Assembly (NCBI GenBank): GCA_964437445.1
Contig: CAYTGR010000039.1
Location: 1 to 47,749, forward strand
DNA length: 47,749 bases
Reading direction: 5' to 3'
Source of the DNA: CAYTGR01 sp964437445
Lineage (GTDB): Bacteria > Chloroflexota > Anaerolineae > B4-G1 > SLSP01
Made by a program: the position numbers and the translations under genes. This document shows, one piece after another, positions 25,329-31,541 of this stretch. How positions within the stretch are numbered: position 1 is the first letter of the stretch; every line of letters starts with the position of its first letter. The notes under the pieces were generated by a model that saw only the letters and a program-made list of their open reading frames with translations, did no database searches and had not been told where the DNA came from.

Positions 25329-25370
25329 TTCATCCTTCCGCCTTCATCCTTCCGCCTTCATCCTTTTCAC
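25329..25370. repeat. Degenerate 7-bp tandem repeat, locus B
   Basis: Six heptamers alternate TTCATCC and TTCCGCC, directly after the membrane-protein gene. Confidence 0.8.
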
Positions 25371-25410
25371 AAGGAGTATATCTGCCCCAGGGGATAGTGC
25401 CGCTTATCAC

Positions 25411-25439
25411 TTGCAGCCTTTCCCTTCCGCCGCTAAGAT
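25411..25439 (+). promoter_or_regulatory. Possible iorA promoter
   Basis: TTGCAG (25411-25416), 17-bp spacer, TAAGAT (25434-25439). Moderate match, about 90 nt before iorA. Confidence 0.35.
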
Positions 25440-25465
25440 AGAACATAGGACTCTATCAGGTGGTG

Positions 25466-25500
25466 ATCTGTGGTCCGTGGTCTGTAGTCTGTGGTCGTTC
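25466..25500. repeat. Degenerate 7-bp tandem repeat, locus C (upstream of iorA)
   Basis: ATCTGTG GTCCGTG GTCTGTA GTCTGTG GTCGTTC. The word resembles that of locus A. It lies in the iorA leader just before the ribosome-binding site. Confidence 0.75.
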
Positions 25501-25526
25501 ATCAACTCTCTTCAGGAGGTTTGCTT

Positions 25527-27347
25527 ATGAAAGTGATGCTTTCCGGCAATGAGGCGCTGGCGCTGGGTGCCTGGGAGGCGGGGGTGCAGTACGCCTCGGC
25601 CTATCCTGGCACGCCCTCCACAGAGGTGCTGGAGAACTTTGCCCGCTATCCCGGCGTGCGGGCGGAATGGGCTGCCAATGAGAAGGTGGCGCTGGATAAC
25701 GCCATTGGGGCCTCGTTCGGTGGCGCGCGTACCCTCGCGGTGATGAAGCACGTTGGGGTCAACGTCGCCGCTGACAGCCTGATGTCGGTCTCCTACACCG
25801 GCACCAGGGGGGGGCTGGTTCTCGTCAGCGCCGACGATGCGGGGGCCTTCTCGTCGCAGAACGAGCAGGATAACCGCCAGTACGCTCGCTTCGGCAAGTT
25901 CCCCTGTTTTGACCCGGCCGATAGCGAAGAGGCGCGCCGGTATGTCAGAATTGCCCTGGACTTGAGCGAACAATTCCAGACGCCGGTGCTGGTGCGGACG
26001 ACCACCCGCCTCTCGCACTCCAAGACGCCGGTGGAAATGGAGCCGCCGACCGAGGGCCGTGAGTTCCACCCGCTGCCGCCCTATGTGCGCGGACCGGGCG
26101 TGGCGCGGGTGACCATGCCGGCCATTATGCGCAAGCGCCACCCGGAGGTTGAGCAGCGCTTACTGGATATCGCCGCCTGGGGCGAAATGGCGGAGGTCAA
26201 TCGGATTGAGTGGGGCGACCGGCGGTTGGGCATCATCACCTGCGGGATCGCCTATCAGTACGTCCGCGAAATCTTTGCCGGTTACTCCATCCTCAAACTG
26301 GGGCTGGTTTATCCGCTGCCCATGGACCTCATCCGCGTTTTTGCCGGGCAGGTGGAACAGTTGATTGTGGTAGAAGAGCTGGATCCCTTCCTGGAGGAGC
26401 AGATCAAGGCTGCCGGCGTCCCGGTGGCGCACGGCAAAGATCTCTTCCCGCTCTGCGGCGAGCTGACGTTGGGCAAAGTCCGCGCCGGGGCGCTCCGGGG
26501 GGGACTGATCACGACCCCGGCGCCGGAGACGGTCGCGCCGCTTACCGAGTTGCAGGTTCCGCCCCGGCCCCCCGCGCTCTGTCCGGGCTGTCCGCACCGG
26601 GCTTTTTTCTACAACCTGCGGCGACACAAAGCCAAAGCGGTCATTGCTGGCGACATCGGTTGCTACTCAATGGGTTTTCAGCCGCCGTTTGACGCGATGG
26701 ACATGCTGATCTCCATGGGGGCCAGCATCGGCATGGCGCACGGCTTCAAGCAGGCGGGCGGGCAGGAGCAGGCCGTGGCGACTATCGGCGACAGCACTTT
26801 CTTCCACGCGGGGCTATCGCCGCTGGCGGGCGCGGTCTACAATCGGGCGAACATTGTCGTGGCGATTCTGGATAACCGGATCACGGCGATGACCGGGCAG
26901 CAGGAAAATCCCAGTACCGGCATCACCCTCCAGGGACAGCGGACGGAGCTCATTGACATCGCCGGGGTCTGCCGGGGACTGGGCGTCAAGCAGGTGGCCG
27001 AGGTGGATGCCTGGAACGTCAAAGCGATCAACGAGGCGCTGCGCACGGCCTTTGCCTGGTCCGAGGGGCCGGCGGTGCTCATTGTGCGGGGGGCCTGCGT
27101 CTTCACGCCCTATTTCAAGCTGCAGGCGCGGATGTTGGTGGATCCGGCTAAATGTGTGGCCTGCGGGGCCTGCTTCCGTGTCGGCTGTCCGGCCATCCTC
27201 AAGAGCGCGGAGACTTACGAAAAGACCGGCAAGGCCAAGGCGACGATTGACCGGCTGCTCTGTACCGGTTGCACCGTCTGTATGCAGGTCTGCCCGCAGC
27301 AGGCGATTGGGCCGTTTGAGGAAAAGGTGAGTGCTCAGGAGGGGTGA
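25527..27347 (+). CDS. iorA: Indolepyruvate ferredoxin oxidoreductase, alpha subunit
   Basis: 606 residues from ATG 25527 (CAGGAGG upstream). The N-terminal pyrimidine-like domain (MLSGNEALALGAWEAGVQYASAYPGTPSTE), the TPP-binding half with CPGCPHR and GDIGCYSMG, and the GDSTFFHAG Mg-TPP motif are in place. The C-terminus has two [4Fe-4S] motifs, CVACGACFRVGCP and CTGCTVCMQVCP. With IorB it oxidatively decarboxylates aryl pyruvates to aryl-acyl-CoA, reducing ferredoxin. This is typical of anaerobic amino-acid use. The partner iorB follows, but an inverted toxin-antitoxin pair lies between them. Confidence 0.96.
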   Translation: MKVMLSGNEALALGAWEAGVQYASAYPGTPSTEVLENFARYPGVRAEWAANEKVALDNAIGASFGGARTLAVMKHVGVNVAADSLMSVSYTGTRGGLVLVSADDAGAFSSQNEQDNRQYARFGKFPCFDPADSEEARRYVRIALDLSEQFQTPVLVRTTTRLSHSKTPVEMEPPTEGREFHPLPPYVRGPGVARVTMPAIMRKRHPEVEQRLLDIAAWGEMAEVNRIEWGDRRLGIITCGIAYQYVREIFAGYSILKLGLVYPLPMDLIRVFAGQVEQLIVVEELDPFLEEQIKAAGVPVAHGKDLFPLCGELTLGKVRAGALRGGLITTPAPETVAPLTELQVPPRPPALCPGCPHRAFFYNLRRHKAKAVIAGDIGCYSMGFQPPFDAMDMLISMGASIGMAHGFKQAGGQEQAVATIGDSTFFHAGLSPLAGAVYNRANIVVAILDNRITAMTGQQENPSTGITLQGQRTELIDIAGVCRGLGVKQVAEVDAWNVKAINEALRTAFAWSEGPAVLIVRGACVFTPYFKLQARMLVDPAKCVACGACFRVGCPAILKSAETYEKTGKAKATIDRLLCTGCTVCMQVCPQQAIGPFEEKVSAQEG

Positions 27348-27382
27348 GCTTTGGGCTGCCCGAACGAACAGTCGGGCTATCT

Positions 27383-27745
27383 CTATGAGGCTGTCAGGCG
27401 GGACCTTACGAATTCCATAAAGTCGCGGAAGCCCTGCTCGGGATCTGGGGCAAAGGGTGCGGCGTTGACGATTTCCTGGGACCCTTGATGAAAATGACAA
27501 GGGAAGGTGGCGATATCCTGCCAGTGCGTGTCGGGGAAGTTGTCATAGCGGTACAGCTGCCCGTCCAGATGGCGCCGTTCCCAGTGAAAGCCGAAGCACC
27601 CTGGCAAGGTGCGGGAGAGCCAAATGTCCACATAGCTCGTATCCACCAGCAAGATGCGCACTTTAGCGCCCAACGTATCGGTTTGCACGACAATAGTGGC
27701 GAACTCGGTTTCGGCTATCCGGCAGAGCGTTTCCAGGGTGGTCAC
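27383..27745 (-). CDS. DUF6516 (TumE-like) putative toxin
   Basis: 120 residues. It fits the DUF6516/TumE pattern: a beta strand with ILLVDTSYVDIWLS, then FGFHWERRHLDGQLYRYDN and TFPCHFHQGS, where the conserved His/Arg residues may be catalytic. TumE proteins are toxins, probably ribonuclease-like, paired with a small upstream antitoxin. Start is GTG 27745, whose last bases form the antitoxin stop (GTGA), a typical coupled arrangement. Assignment is from remembered family motifs, not a search. Confidence 0.72.
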   Translation of the reverse strand: MTTLETLCRIAETEFATIVVQTDTLGAKVRILLVDTSYVDIWLSRTLPGCFGFHWERRHLDGQLYRYDNFPDTHWQDIATFPCHFHQGSQEIVNAAPFAPDPEQGFRDFMEFVRSRLTAS

Positions 27746-28017
27746 GCCAGTTCCTGCAAGGCATTTAAGAGGGTGTTCCGTTCGGCTTCCAGAGCGTCAA
27801 ACTCAAAGAAATCTTCAAAGGTTTCGGCTTCATGGAGCTCACCGGCCTGGATCAAGGCGTCCAGGGCGGCCACGGTGCGGACGCCATAACGCCGCGACAG
27901 GTCCAGCAGCTGAGATTCCACGCGGCGCAGCCGTTGGGTGAGAAAAACGCGCAGGCTCTCGCGCTCTAATTCTTGGGGCGAAATATCAAGTTGCAGGGCC
28001 ACCTTTTCATAAGTCAT
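27742..28017 (-). CDS. Putative antitoxin of the TumE-like pair
   Basis: 91 residues, highly charged and helical (LERESLRVFLTQRLRRVESQLLDLSRRYGV). It ends in an acidic, aromatic tail (AETFEDFFEFDALEAERNT) of a kind that often contacts a toxin. AAAGGG precedes ATG. It has its own promoter (28053-28081) and overlaps the toxin start by 4 bp. The antitoxin role is inferred from order and overlap. Confidence 0.65.
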   Translation of the reverse strand: MTYEKVALQLDISPQELERESLRVFLTQRLRRVESQLLDLSRRYGVRTVAALDALIQAGELHEAETFEDFFEFDALEAERNTLLNALQELA

Positions 28018-28052
28018 GGTTACCCTTTCTGATCCTGAACAATTTTACCTTA

Positions 28053-28081
28053 ATGATAACTTAAACTTACATCGTAGTCAA
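28053..28081 (-). promoter_or_regulatory. Promoter of the toxin-antitoxin pair
   Basis: TTGACT (28081-28076), 17-bp spacer, TATCAT (28058-28053). The spacer holds a direct repeat TAAGTT-TAAGTT that could be an autoregulatory site. The region is clearly AT-richer than its surroundings. Confidence 0.65.
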
Positions 28082-28105
28082 GCAATTTGCTGATGGAGGA
28101 ATTCC

Positions 28106-28693
28106 ATGATTGAACGCTTGAACTTTCTCTTCGTGGGTGTCGGGGGGCAGGGAGTGCTCACCGCTTCGGATATTGCGGCGCAGGTGGCGCTGGATTTGGG
28201 GCTGGAGGCGAAAAAGTCGGAAGTGCACGGCTTTGCGCAGCGCGGCGGGGTGGTTGAAAGTCACGTCCGCTGGGCGCCGAGCGTCGGCTCGCCCACCTGC
28301 GAACCGGGGACGGTGGATGTGCTGGTCGCTTTTGAACTGCTGGAGGCCGCCCGTTGGGTGGAATGGCTGCGTCCCGGCGGCGCGATTGTCGTCAACCGGC
28401 AGCCCATCGCGCCGATGTCGGTCAGCGTCGGCGACGCGGTCTATCCGACCGAAGCGGAGATCATCGCGGCGTTGGAAGCGCGCGCCGCGCGCGTCGTTGT
28501 GGTGGATGCGCTGCCTTTGGCCGAGCAGGCAGGGAACTCGCGCACGGTCAACACGGTGCTGTTAGCGGCCCTCTCCGCGCTGTTGGAGACGCCCGCCGAG
28601 ATCTGGGAGGCCGCCATTCTCAAGCGCGTGCCGCCCAAGTACGCGGACGTGAACCGGGAGGCCTTCCGGTTAGGGCGCGCGGCGGCGCAATGA
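28106..28693 (+). CDS. iorB: Indolepyruvate ferredoxin oxidoreductase, beta subunit
   Basis: 195 residues. GVGGQGVLTASDI is the gamma-domain nucleotide/CoA-side loop of 2-oxoacid:ferredoxin oxidoreductases; KSEVHGFAQRGGVVESHVRW and VAFELLEAARW are family-typical. It joins IorA to form the active enzyme. ATG follows TGGAGGAATTCC. No clear promoter of its own is visible in the 88 bp before it, so readthrough from iorA across the antisense pair may be needed. Confidence 0.93.
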   Translation: MIERLNFLFVGVGGQGVLTASDIAAQVALDLGLEAKKSEVHGFAQRGGVVESHVRWAPSVGSPTCEPGTVDVLVAFELLEAARWVEWLRPGGAIVVNRQPIAPMSVSVGDAVYPTEAEIIAALEARAARVVVVDALPLAEQAGNSRTVNTVLLAALSALLETPAEIWEAAILKRVPPKYADVNREAFRLGRAAAQ

Positions 28694-28735
28694 GCGATTA
28701 GCGGTCAGCCTTCAGCGACCAGTGATCGGCGGCGC
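28694..28735. repeat. Degenerate 7-bp tandem repeat, locus D (after iorB)
   Basis: GCGATTA GCGGTCA GCCTTCA GCGACCA GTGATCG GCGGCGC, beginning at the iorB stop codon. Confidence 0.75.
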
Positions 28736-28755
28736 TATCACAGTGGTTGATCACG

Positions 28756-28782
28756 ACACGGCGCACACCTGGTGCGCCGTGT
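28756..28782 (+). terminator. Hairpin downstream of iorB
   Basis: Perfect 11-bp stem ACACGGCGCAC / GTGCGCCGTGT with 5-nt loop, then TTGCG. The T-tract is poor, but the position fits a terminator. Confidence 0.5.
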
Positions 28783-28807
28783 TTGCGTGTTCGCTTTCTT
28801 GACGCTG

Positions 28808-28909
28808 CTGCCAAAAGATAGTTTTACCGCCGAGTCGCAGAGAACGCCGGGTTTCTTTTTTCTTAAAAAACCCTGCGCGCTCTGCGTTCTCGGCGGTGAG
28901 CTTTGGCAG
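28808..28909. repeat. Long imperfect fold-back palindrome
   Basis: Ends CTGCCAAA / TTTGGCAG (28808-28815, 28902-28909) enclose ACCGCCGAG...CTCGGCGGT, CGCAGAG...CTCTGCG and GGGTTT...AAAACCC, so about 102 bp fold into one hairpin. No coding capacity; a MITE-like or transcript-end element. Confidence 0.75.
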
Positions 28910-28924
28910 AGCACTCTTTCTTTA

Positions 28925-28987
28925 CCACTCACTATTTATTGCTCTCGCTCACTTCTTCCTGCTCACTGCTCACTTCTCACTTCCCCC
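28925..28987. repeat. Degenerate 7-bp tandem repeat, locus E
   Basis: Nine heptamers around the word TGCTCAC (CGCTCAC TTCTTCC TGCTCAC TGCTCAC TTCTCAC). The last ones encode the final codons and TGA stop of the MBL-fold gene on the minus strand. Confidence 0.8.
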
Positions 28988-29657
28988 TGTCTACCCACGC
29001 CTGATACTCCACGCCGCTAAACGGACCTCCGTGCGAAGTCCAGACTCGCGCTGGGGCTAACGCGGCCATGGCCTGCTGGCTGGTGCGCAGCTGCGCCGCA
29101 TTCGCCACGATGAAGGGCTGCCCGAGCCGTCCCCGCCCCCGCAAACCGCCCATCGCCAGGTCGCCGATCAGCAGATCGCCGCTTTCCAGCCAGATGGAAA
29201 CCGAGCCGGGCGTGTGGCCCGGTGTGGGGATGATCCGCCCGGCGACGCCCCAGGAGCTCAAATCGGTTTCACCCGTCAGCAGGATATCCGGCTCCAGCGG
29301 TGGTGGCGCGGGTTGGAAGCGCGTGACCAACGCTCCCACGGCGGCGAAAAGCCCGCGCCCTGGCAGCGCCGGGTTGCGTCCTGAGCGCAACGCTGCCGCG
29401 TCGGCGGTGTGAATGGCAACCGGAGCCCCGGAGCGTGCCCGGAGTGCGGCGGCGCTCCCAAAGTGATCAGTGTGCCCGTGCGTGATGAGGATGAGCGCCA
29501 GCTCGCGCAGATTGATGCCGGCGGCCACGAGCACACGCTCAATACGCTCCTCGCTGTGCAGGTATCCGGTATCCACCAGGAGAGGGCGCTCACCGCGCAG
29601 CAAAAAGGCCTGAACATAACCTAACGGGATGGGGACGATAGCCGGTGATTGGTTCAT
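28977..29657 (-). CDS. Metallo-beta-lactamase-fold hydrolase
   Basis: 226 residues. Metal ligands: THGHTDH at about residues 59-65, His in TPGHTPGS, Asp in IGDLAMGG, and the final His in TSHGGP. This gives the glyoxalase II-like binuclear site. The substrate is unknown; this group includes thioester and lactone hydrolases. ATG follows TTTTTTAGGAGC. The stop lies inside a 7-bp repeat array. Confidence 0.88.
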   Translation of the reverse strand: MNQSPAIVPIPLGYVQAFLLRGERPLLVDTGYLHSEERIERVLVAAGINLRELALILITHGHTDHFGSAAALRARSGAPVAIHTADAAALRSGRNPALPGRGLFAAVGALVTRFQPAPPPLEPDILLTGETDLSSWGVAGRIIPTPGHTPGSVSIWLESGDLLIGDLAMGGLRGRGRLGQPFIVANAAQLRTSQQAMAALAPARVWTSHGGPFSGVEYQAWVDRGK

Positions 29658-29730
29658 GGGTGCTCCTAAAAAACAGGGCTAAAGGCCAGAGAGTTACTCT
29701 TGGCGCTGCAAAAGACGGTACGATTTCAAG

Positions 29731-29796
29731 GTAGCGCGAACTCTAGTTCGCTCTCTTCCTCTCACGTAGAGTAGTGTGAGCTTAAATTCGCGTTAC
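29731..29796. repeat. 66-bp palindromic element
   Basis: Terminal inverted repeats GTAGCGCGAA / TTCGCGTTAC enclose two smaller hairpins, GCGAACT-CT-AGTTCGC and CTCAC...GTGTGAG. Non-coding, REP/MITE-like, between MBL and the EAD gene. Confidence 0.65.
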
Positions 29797-29851
29797 TTGC
29801 GTACAGTGTAGCACGGGTTGGGCTGAGGGCAACTTAACGGTGGCGGCTGAC

Positions 29852-29879
29852 TTGTCAGCCGGTGCAATCTGCTTATACT
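29852..29879 (+). promoter_or_regulatory. Promoter of the EAD gene
   Basis: TTGTCA (29852-29857), 16-bp spacer, TATACT (29874-29879). The start would be near 29886. Confidence 0.7.
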
Positions 29880-29896
29880 GAGATGAGGATAACACC

Positions 29897-29938
29897 ATGG
29901 CAACAGAAAGCGCTTGGCCCTCCGGAGGTGCTGGATGA
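29897..29938 (+). CDS. 13-residue upstream peptide coupled to the EAD gene
   Basis: ATG 29897 opens a 13-codon frame (MATESAWPSGGAG). Its stop overlaps the start of the next gene as ATGA. GAGGAT lies upstream, and it is the first ATG of the predicted transcript. It may be a translation-coupling leader. The peptide itself may have no function. Confidence 0.4.
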   Translation: MATESAWPSGGAG

Positions 29939-30456
29939 CCACTACGGCTTTGGAACGTGCCCGCCGGGCCTTAGCCATCCTGGAACAGCAGGCGGCAGGG
30001 TTTGGCGCGCTGCATATCCCGGTGCATTTGCAAATTGAACTGGAGGAGAAGCGGCGCGAGGTGGCGGAGCTGGAAGCACGGGAACGATCCGCCGGGGTGG
30101 AATCGTCTACGCGCGTTTCTGAATCGGGCGGGCCGCAGACCACCATCGCGGGCGACGTCCACGGGCCGGTACTCTCCGGGCAGTTCAGCGGTCCGGTGAC
30201 GGTGGTGACGGCGTCCGCGCCGGAACCGGCCACAGGGGCGGGCAACGGTCGCCCGGTGGTGGATACGGCGGCGCTGCGGGCCCGCTTGCAACGGCTGGAC
30301 GACGTGGCGCTGGAGACGCTCTGTATGGACCACTTCCCGGCCGTCTACGATGCCTTCAGCCGGGGGCTGCGCCGCGACGAGAAGATCAACCTGCTGCTGG
30401 ATCATTGTCGCCGCAATCCGCCGGAGGCCGCGCGGCTGGCGGCGCTCCTGCCGTAG
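29935..30456 (+). CDS. Effector-associated (death-like) domain adaptor protein
   Basis: 173 residues from ATG 29935 (GGAGGTG upstream). Residues about 1-50 are a charged helix, probably coiled coil. Residues about 65-85 carry the glycine-spaced I-x-G-D-V-x-G-P-V-x-x-G stretch often found between domains in bacterial conflict proteins. Residues about 105-170 (LDDVALETLCMDHFPAVYDAFSRGLRRDEKINLLLDHC) match the effector-associated/death-like helical domains that recruit NTPase, protease or TIR partners. No effector domain is present, so this would be a stand-alone adaptor whose partner is encoded elsewhere. Confidence 0.65.
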   Translation: MTTTALERARRALAILEQQAAGFGALHIPVHLQIELEEKRREVAELEARERSAGVESSTRVSESGGPQTTIAGDVHGPVLSGQFSGPVTVVTASAPEPATGAGNGRPVVDTAALRARLQRLDDVALETLCMDHFPAVYDAFSRGLRRDEKINLLLDHCRRNPPEAARLAALLP

Positions 30457-30523
30457 CCGGGACGAACGGGATTTTGTTGAAGGGATTTTGCACGCGGCCA
30501 TAAGTCCTGAAAATAAAAGGCTC

Positions 30524-30552
30524 TTGCTCTGGCCGGTTGGCTGTGCTACAAT
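30524..30552 (+). promoter_or_regulatory. Promoter of the DUF433/DUF5615 pair
   Basis: TTGCTC (30524-30529), 17-bp spacer, TACAAT (30547-30552), about 34 nt before ATG. Confidence 0.6.
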
Positions 30553-30585
30553 AAAACAAAGAGAACGCACGAGAAAGAGGGCCTG

Positions 30586-30831
30586 ATGGACAACCCGACC
30601 CTGGAAAGCCGTATTACAGTTGATCCCCACATCCTGGTGGGCAAGCCAATCATCCGCGGAATGCGGATCAGCGTTGCGCAAATCGTCGCCGCAGTCGCTG
30701 CTGGTGTGCCTCAGACCGAGCTGTTGGAAGAATATCCCGGCCTGGAGCCGGCCGACATCCAGGCCGCTTTGCACTACGCGGCCGAGTTGGTCGCCGCTGA
30801 GCGGGTATTTCTGCTTCCCCAACTGGCATGA
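30586..30831 (+). CDS. DUF433 antitoxin-like protein
   Basis: 81 residues. ITVDPHILVGKPIIRGMRISV is the DUF433 signature, followed by a helix-turn-helix-like part (QTELLEEYPGLEPADIQAALHYAAEL). DUF433 proteins are predicted antitoxins/DNA-binding partners of PIN-like DUF5615 proteins. The stop overlaps the next start as ATGA. GAAAGAGGG lies upstream. Confidence 0.88.
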   Translation: MDNPTLESRITVDPHILVGKPIIRGMRISVAQIVAAVAAGVPQTELLEEYPGLEPADIQAALHYAAELVAAERVFLLPQLA

Positions 30832-31175
30832 AATTCCTCGTTGATCATAATGTGGGGTGCGGTGTGGCTCAGGCCTTGCAGGCGGACGGCCACGATGCCA
30901 TTTTTGTGGGTGATGTGGACCTGCACATGTCCGATGCCGATGTTCTGGCGTGGGCTGTGCGTGAGCAGCGTATCCTCATCACCCAAGACGCCGACTTCGG
31001 CGCTTTAGTTTATCACTCCGGGCAACCCCACGTTGGGATTGTACTCCTGCGTATGGGCGGGGCCCGTCGTGCCGAACGGGTAGCCGTGCTCCGTTGGATT
31101 TTGACCCACCACGCTGTAGACCTCCCCAACCATTTTAGTACCTTTGAGAACGGCCGGTTGCGCATCCGGCCTTAA
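30828..31175 (+). CDS. DUF5615 PIN-like protein, probable toxin
   Basis: 115 residues. MKFLVDHNVG (first Asp), D-x-x-V-L-A-W-A, and LITQDADFGALVY (acidic pair) reproduce the DUF5615/Mut7-C-type PIN active site, which binds Mg2+ for ribonuclease activity in related toxins. It is coupled by a 4-bp overlap to the DUF433 gene. A hairpin with a T-run follows. Confidence 0.88.
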   Translation: MKFLVDHNVGCGVAQALQADGHDAIFVGDVDLHMSDADVLAWAVREQRILITQDADFGALVYHSGQPHVGIVLLRMGGARRAERVAVLRWILTHHAVDLPNHFSTFENGRLRIRP

Positions 31176-31203
31176 ACTGGCATGGAGATAACCGCAGTCA
31201 ATA

Positions 31204-31249
31204 AAAAGGGGCTTTTGCGCGCAGCGCAGCTGGGCACAAAAGCCCTTTT
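31204..31249 (+). terminator. Terminator-like hairpin after the DUF5615 gene
   Basis: AAAAGGGGCTTTTG pairs with CAAAAGCCCTTTT with one bulge. The 3' arm ends in TTTT, so it could work in both directions. The loop side contains TTTTGCGCGCAGC, also found at 35879. Confidence 0.6.
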
Positions 31250-31258
31250 ACAAAATTC

Positions 31259-31289
31259 TTTCTTCCGGTGGCCGCGCCACCGGAAGAAA
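31259..31289. repeat. Perfect 14-bp stem hairpin
   Basis: TTTCTTCCGGTGGC / GCCACCGGAAGAAA with loop CGC. It lies between the terminator and the helicase promoter and has no T-tract on the plus strand. Confidence 0.7.
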
Positions 31290-31301
31290 TCAATACAGCG
31301 C

Positions 31302-31329
31302 TGGTCATTTCCCCAGAATATGGTATACT
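31302..31329 (+). promoter_or_regulatory. Promoter of the DEAD-box helicase gene
   Basis: TGGTCA (31302-31307), 16-bp spacer, TATACT (31324-31329). Start near 31336 gives a leader of about 190 nt. Confidence 0.55.
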
Positions 31330-31345
31330 TTCGGTTGTAAGGATC

Positions 31346-31359
31346 CATGGGATCCCATG
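31346..31359. promoter_or_regulatory. 14-bp perfect palindrome early in the helicase leader
   Basis: CATGGGATCCCATG lies about 10 nt after the predicted transcript start. It could be an operator or an RNA element. Confidence 0.4.
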
Positions 31360-31541
31360 TTTCAGGGAATGGTTTTGATTGTTTCGCATCACAGCCCGCC
31401 CGGAACCGGTCGGGCTTTTTCGTTGCCCCGGTCGGTCGCTCCGCGAGGAGCCCGGGGCGCAGCAGGTCACAGGGAAGGCCACGCGGAGTCATCAAAACAG
31501 TCCCCTATCTAAAAAGGAGTTTTGATGACCACCGAATTTGA
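31347..31541 (+). other. Uninterrupted upstream frame in the helicase leader
   Basis: ATG 31347 (AAGGA 3 nt upstream) opens a 64-codon frame through the leader terminator and 17 nt into the helicase gene. Composition is unlike a stable protein. If translated, ribosomes would disrupt the terminator. Treated as possible regulatory frame only. Confidence 0.3.
31393..31420 (+). terminator. Intrinsic terminator inside the helicase leader
   Basis: AGCCCG-c-CCGG, loop AA, CCGG-t-CGGGCT, then TTTT. It sits about 105 nt before the start codon, so it could act as an attenuator. A second hairpin CCCCGG...CCGGGG follows at about 31426-31457. Confidence 0.6.
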
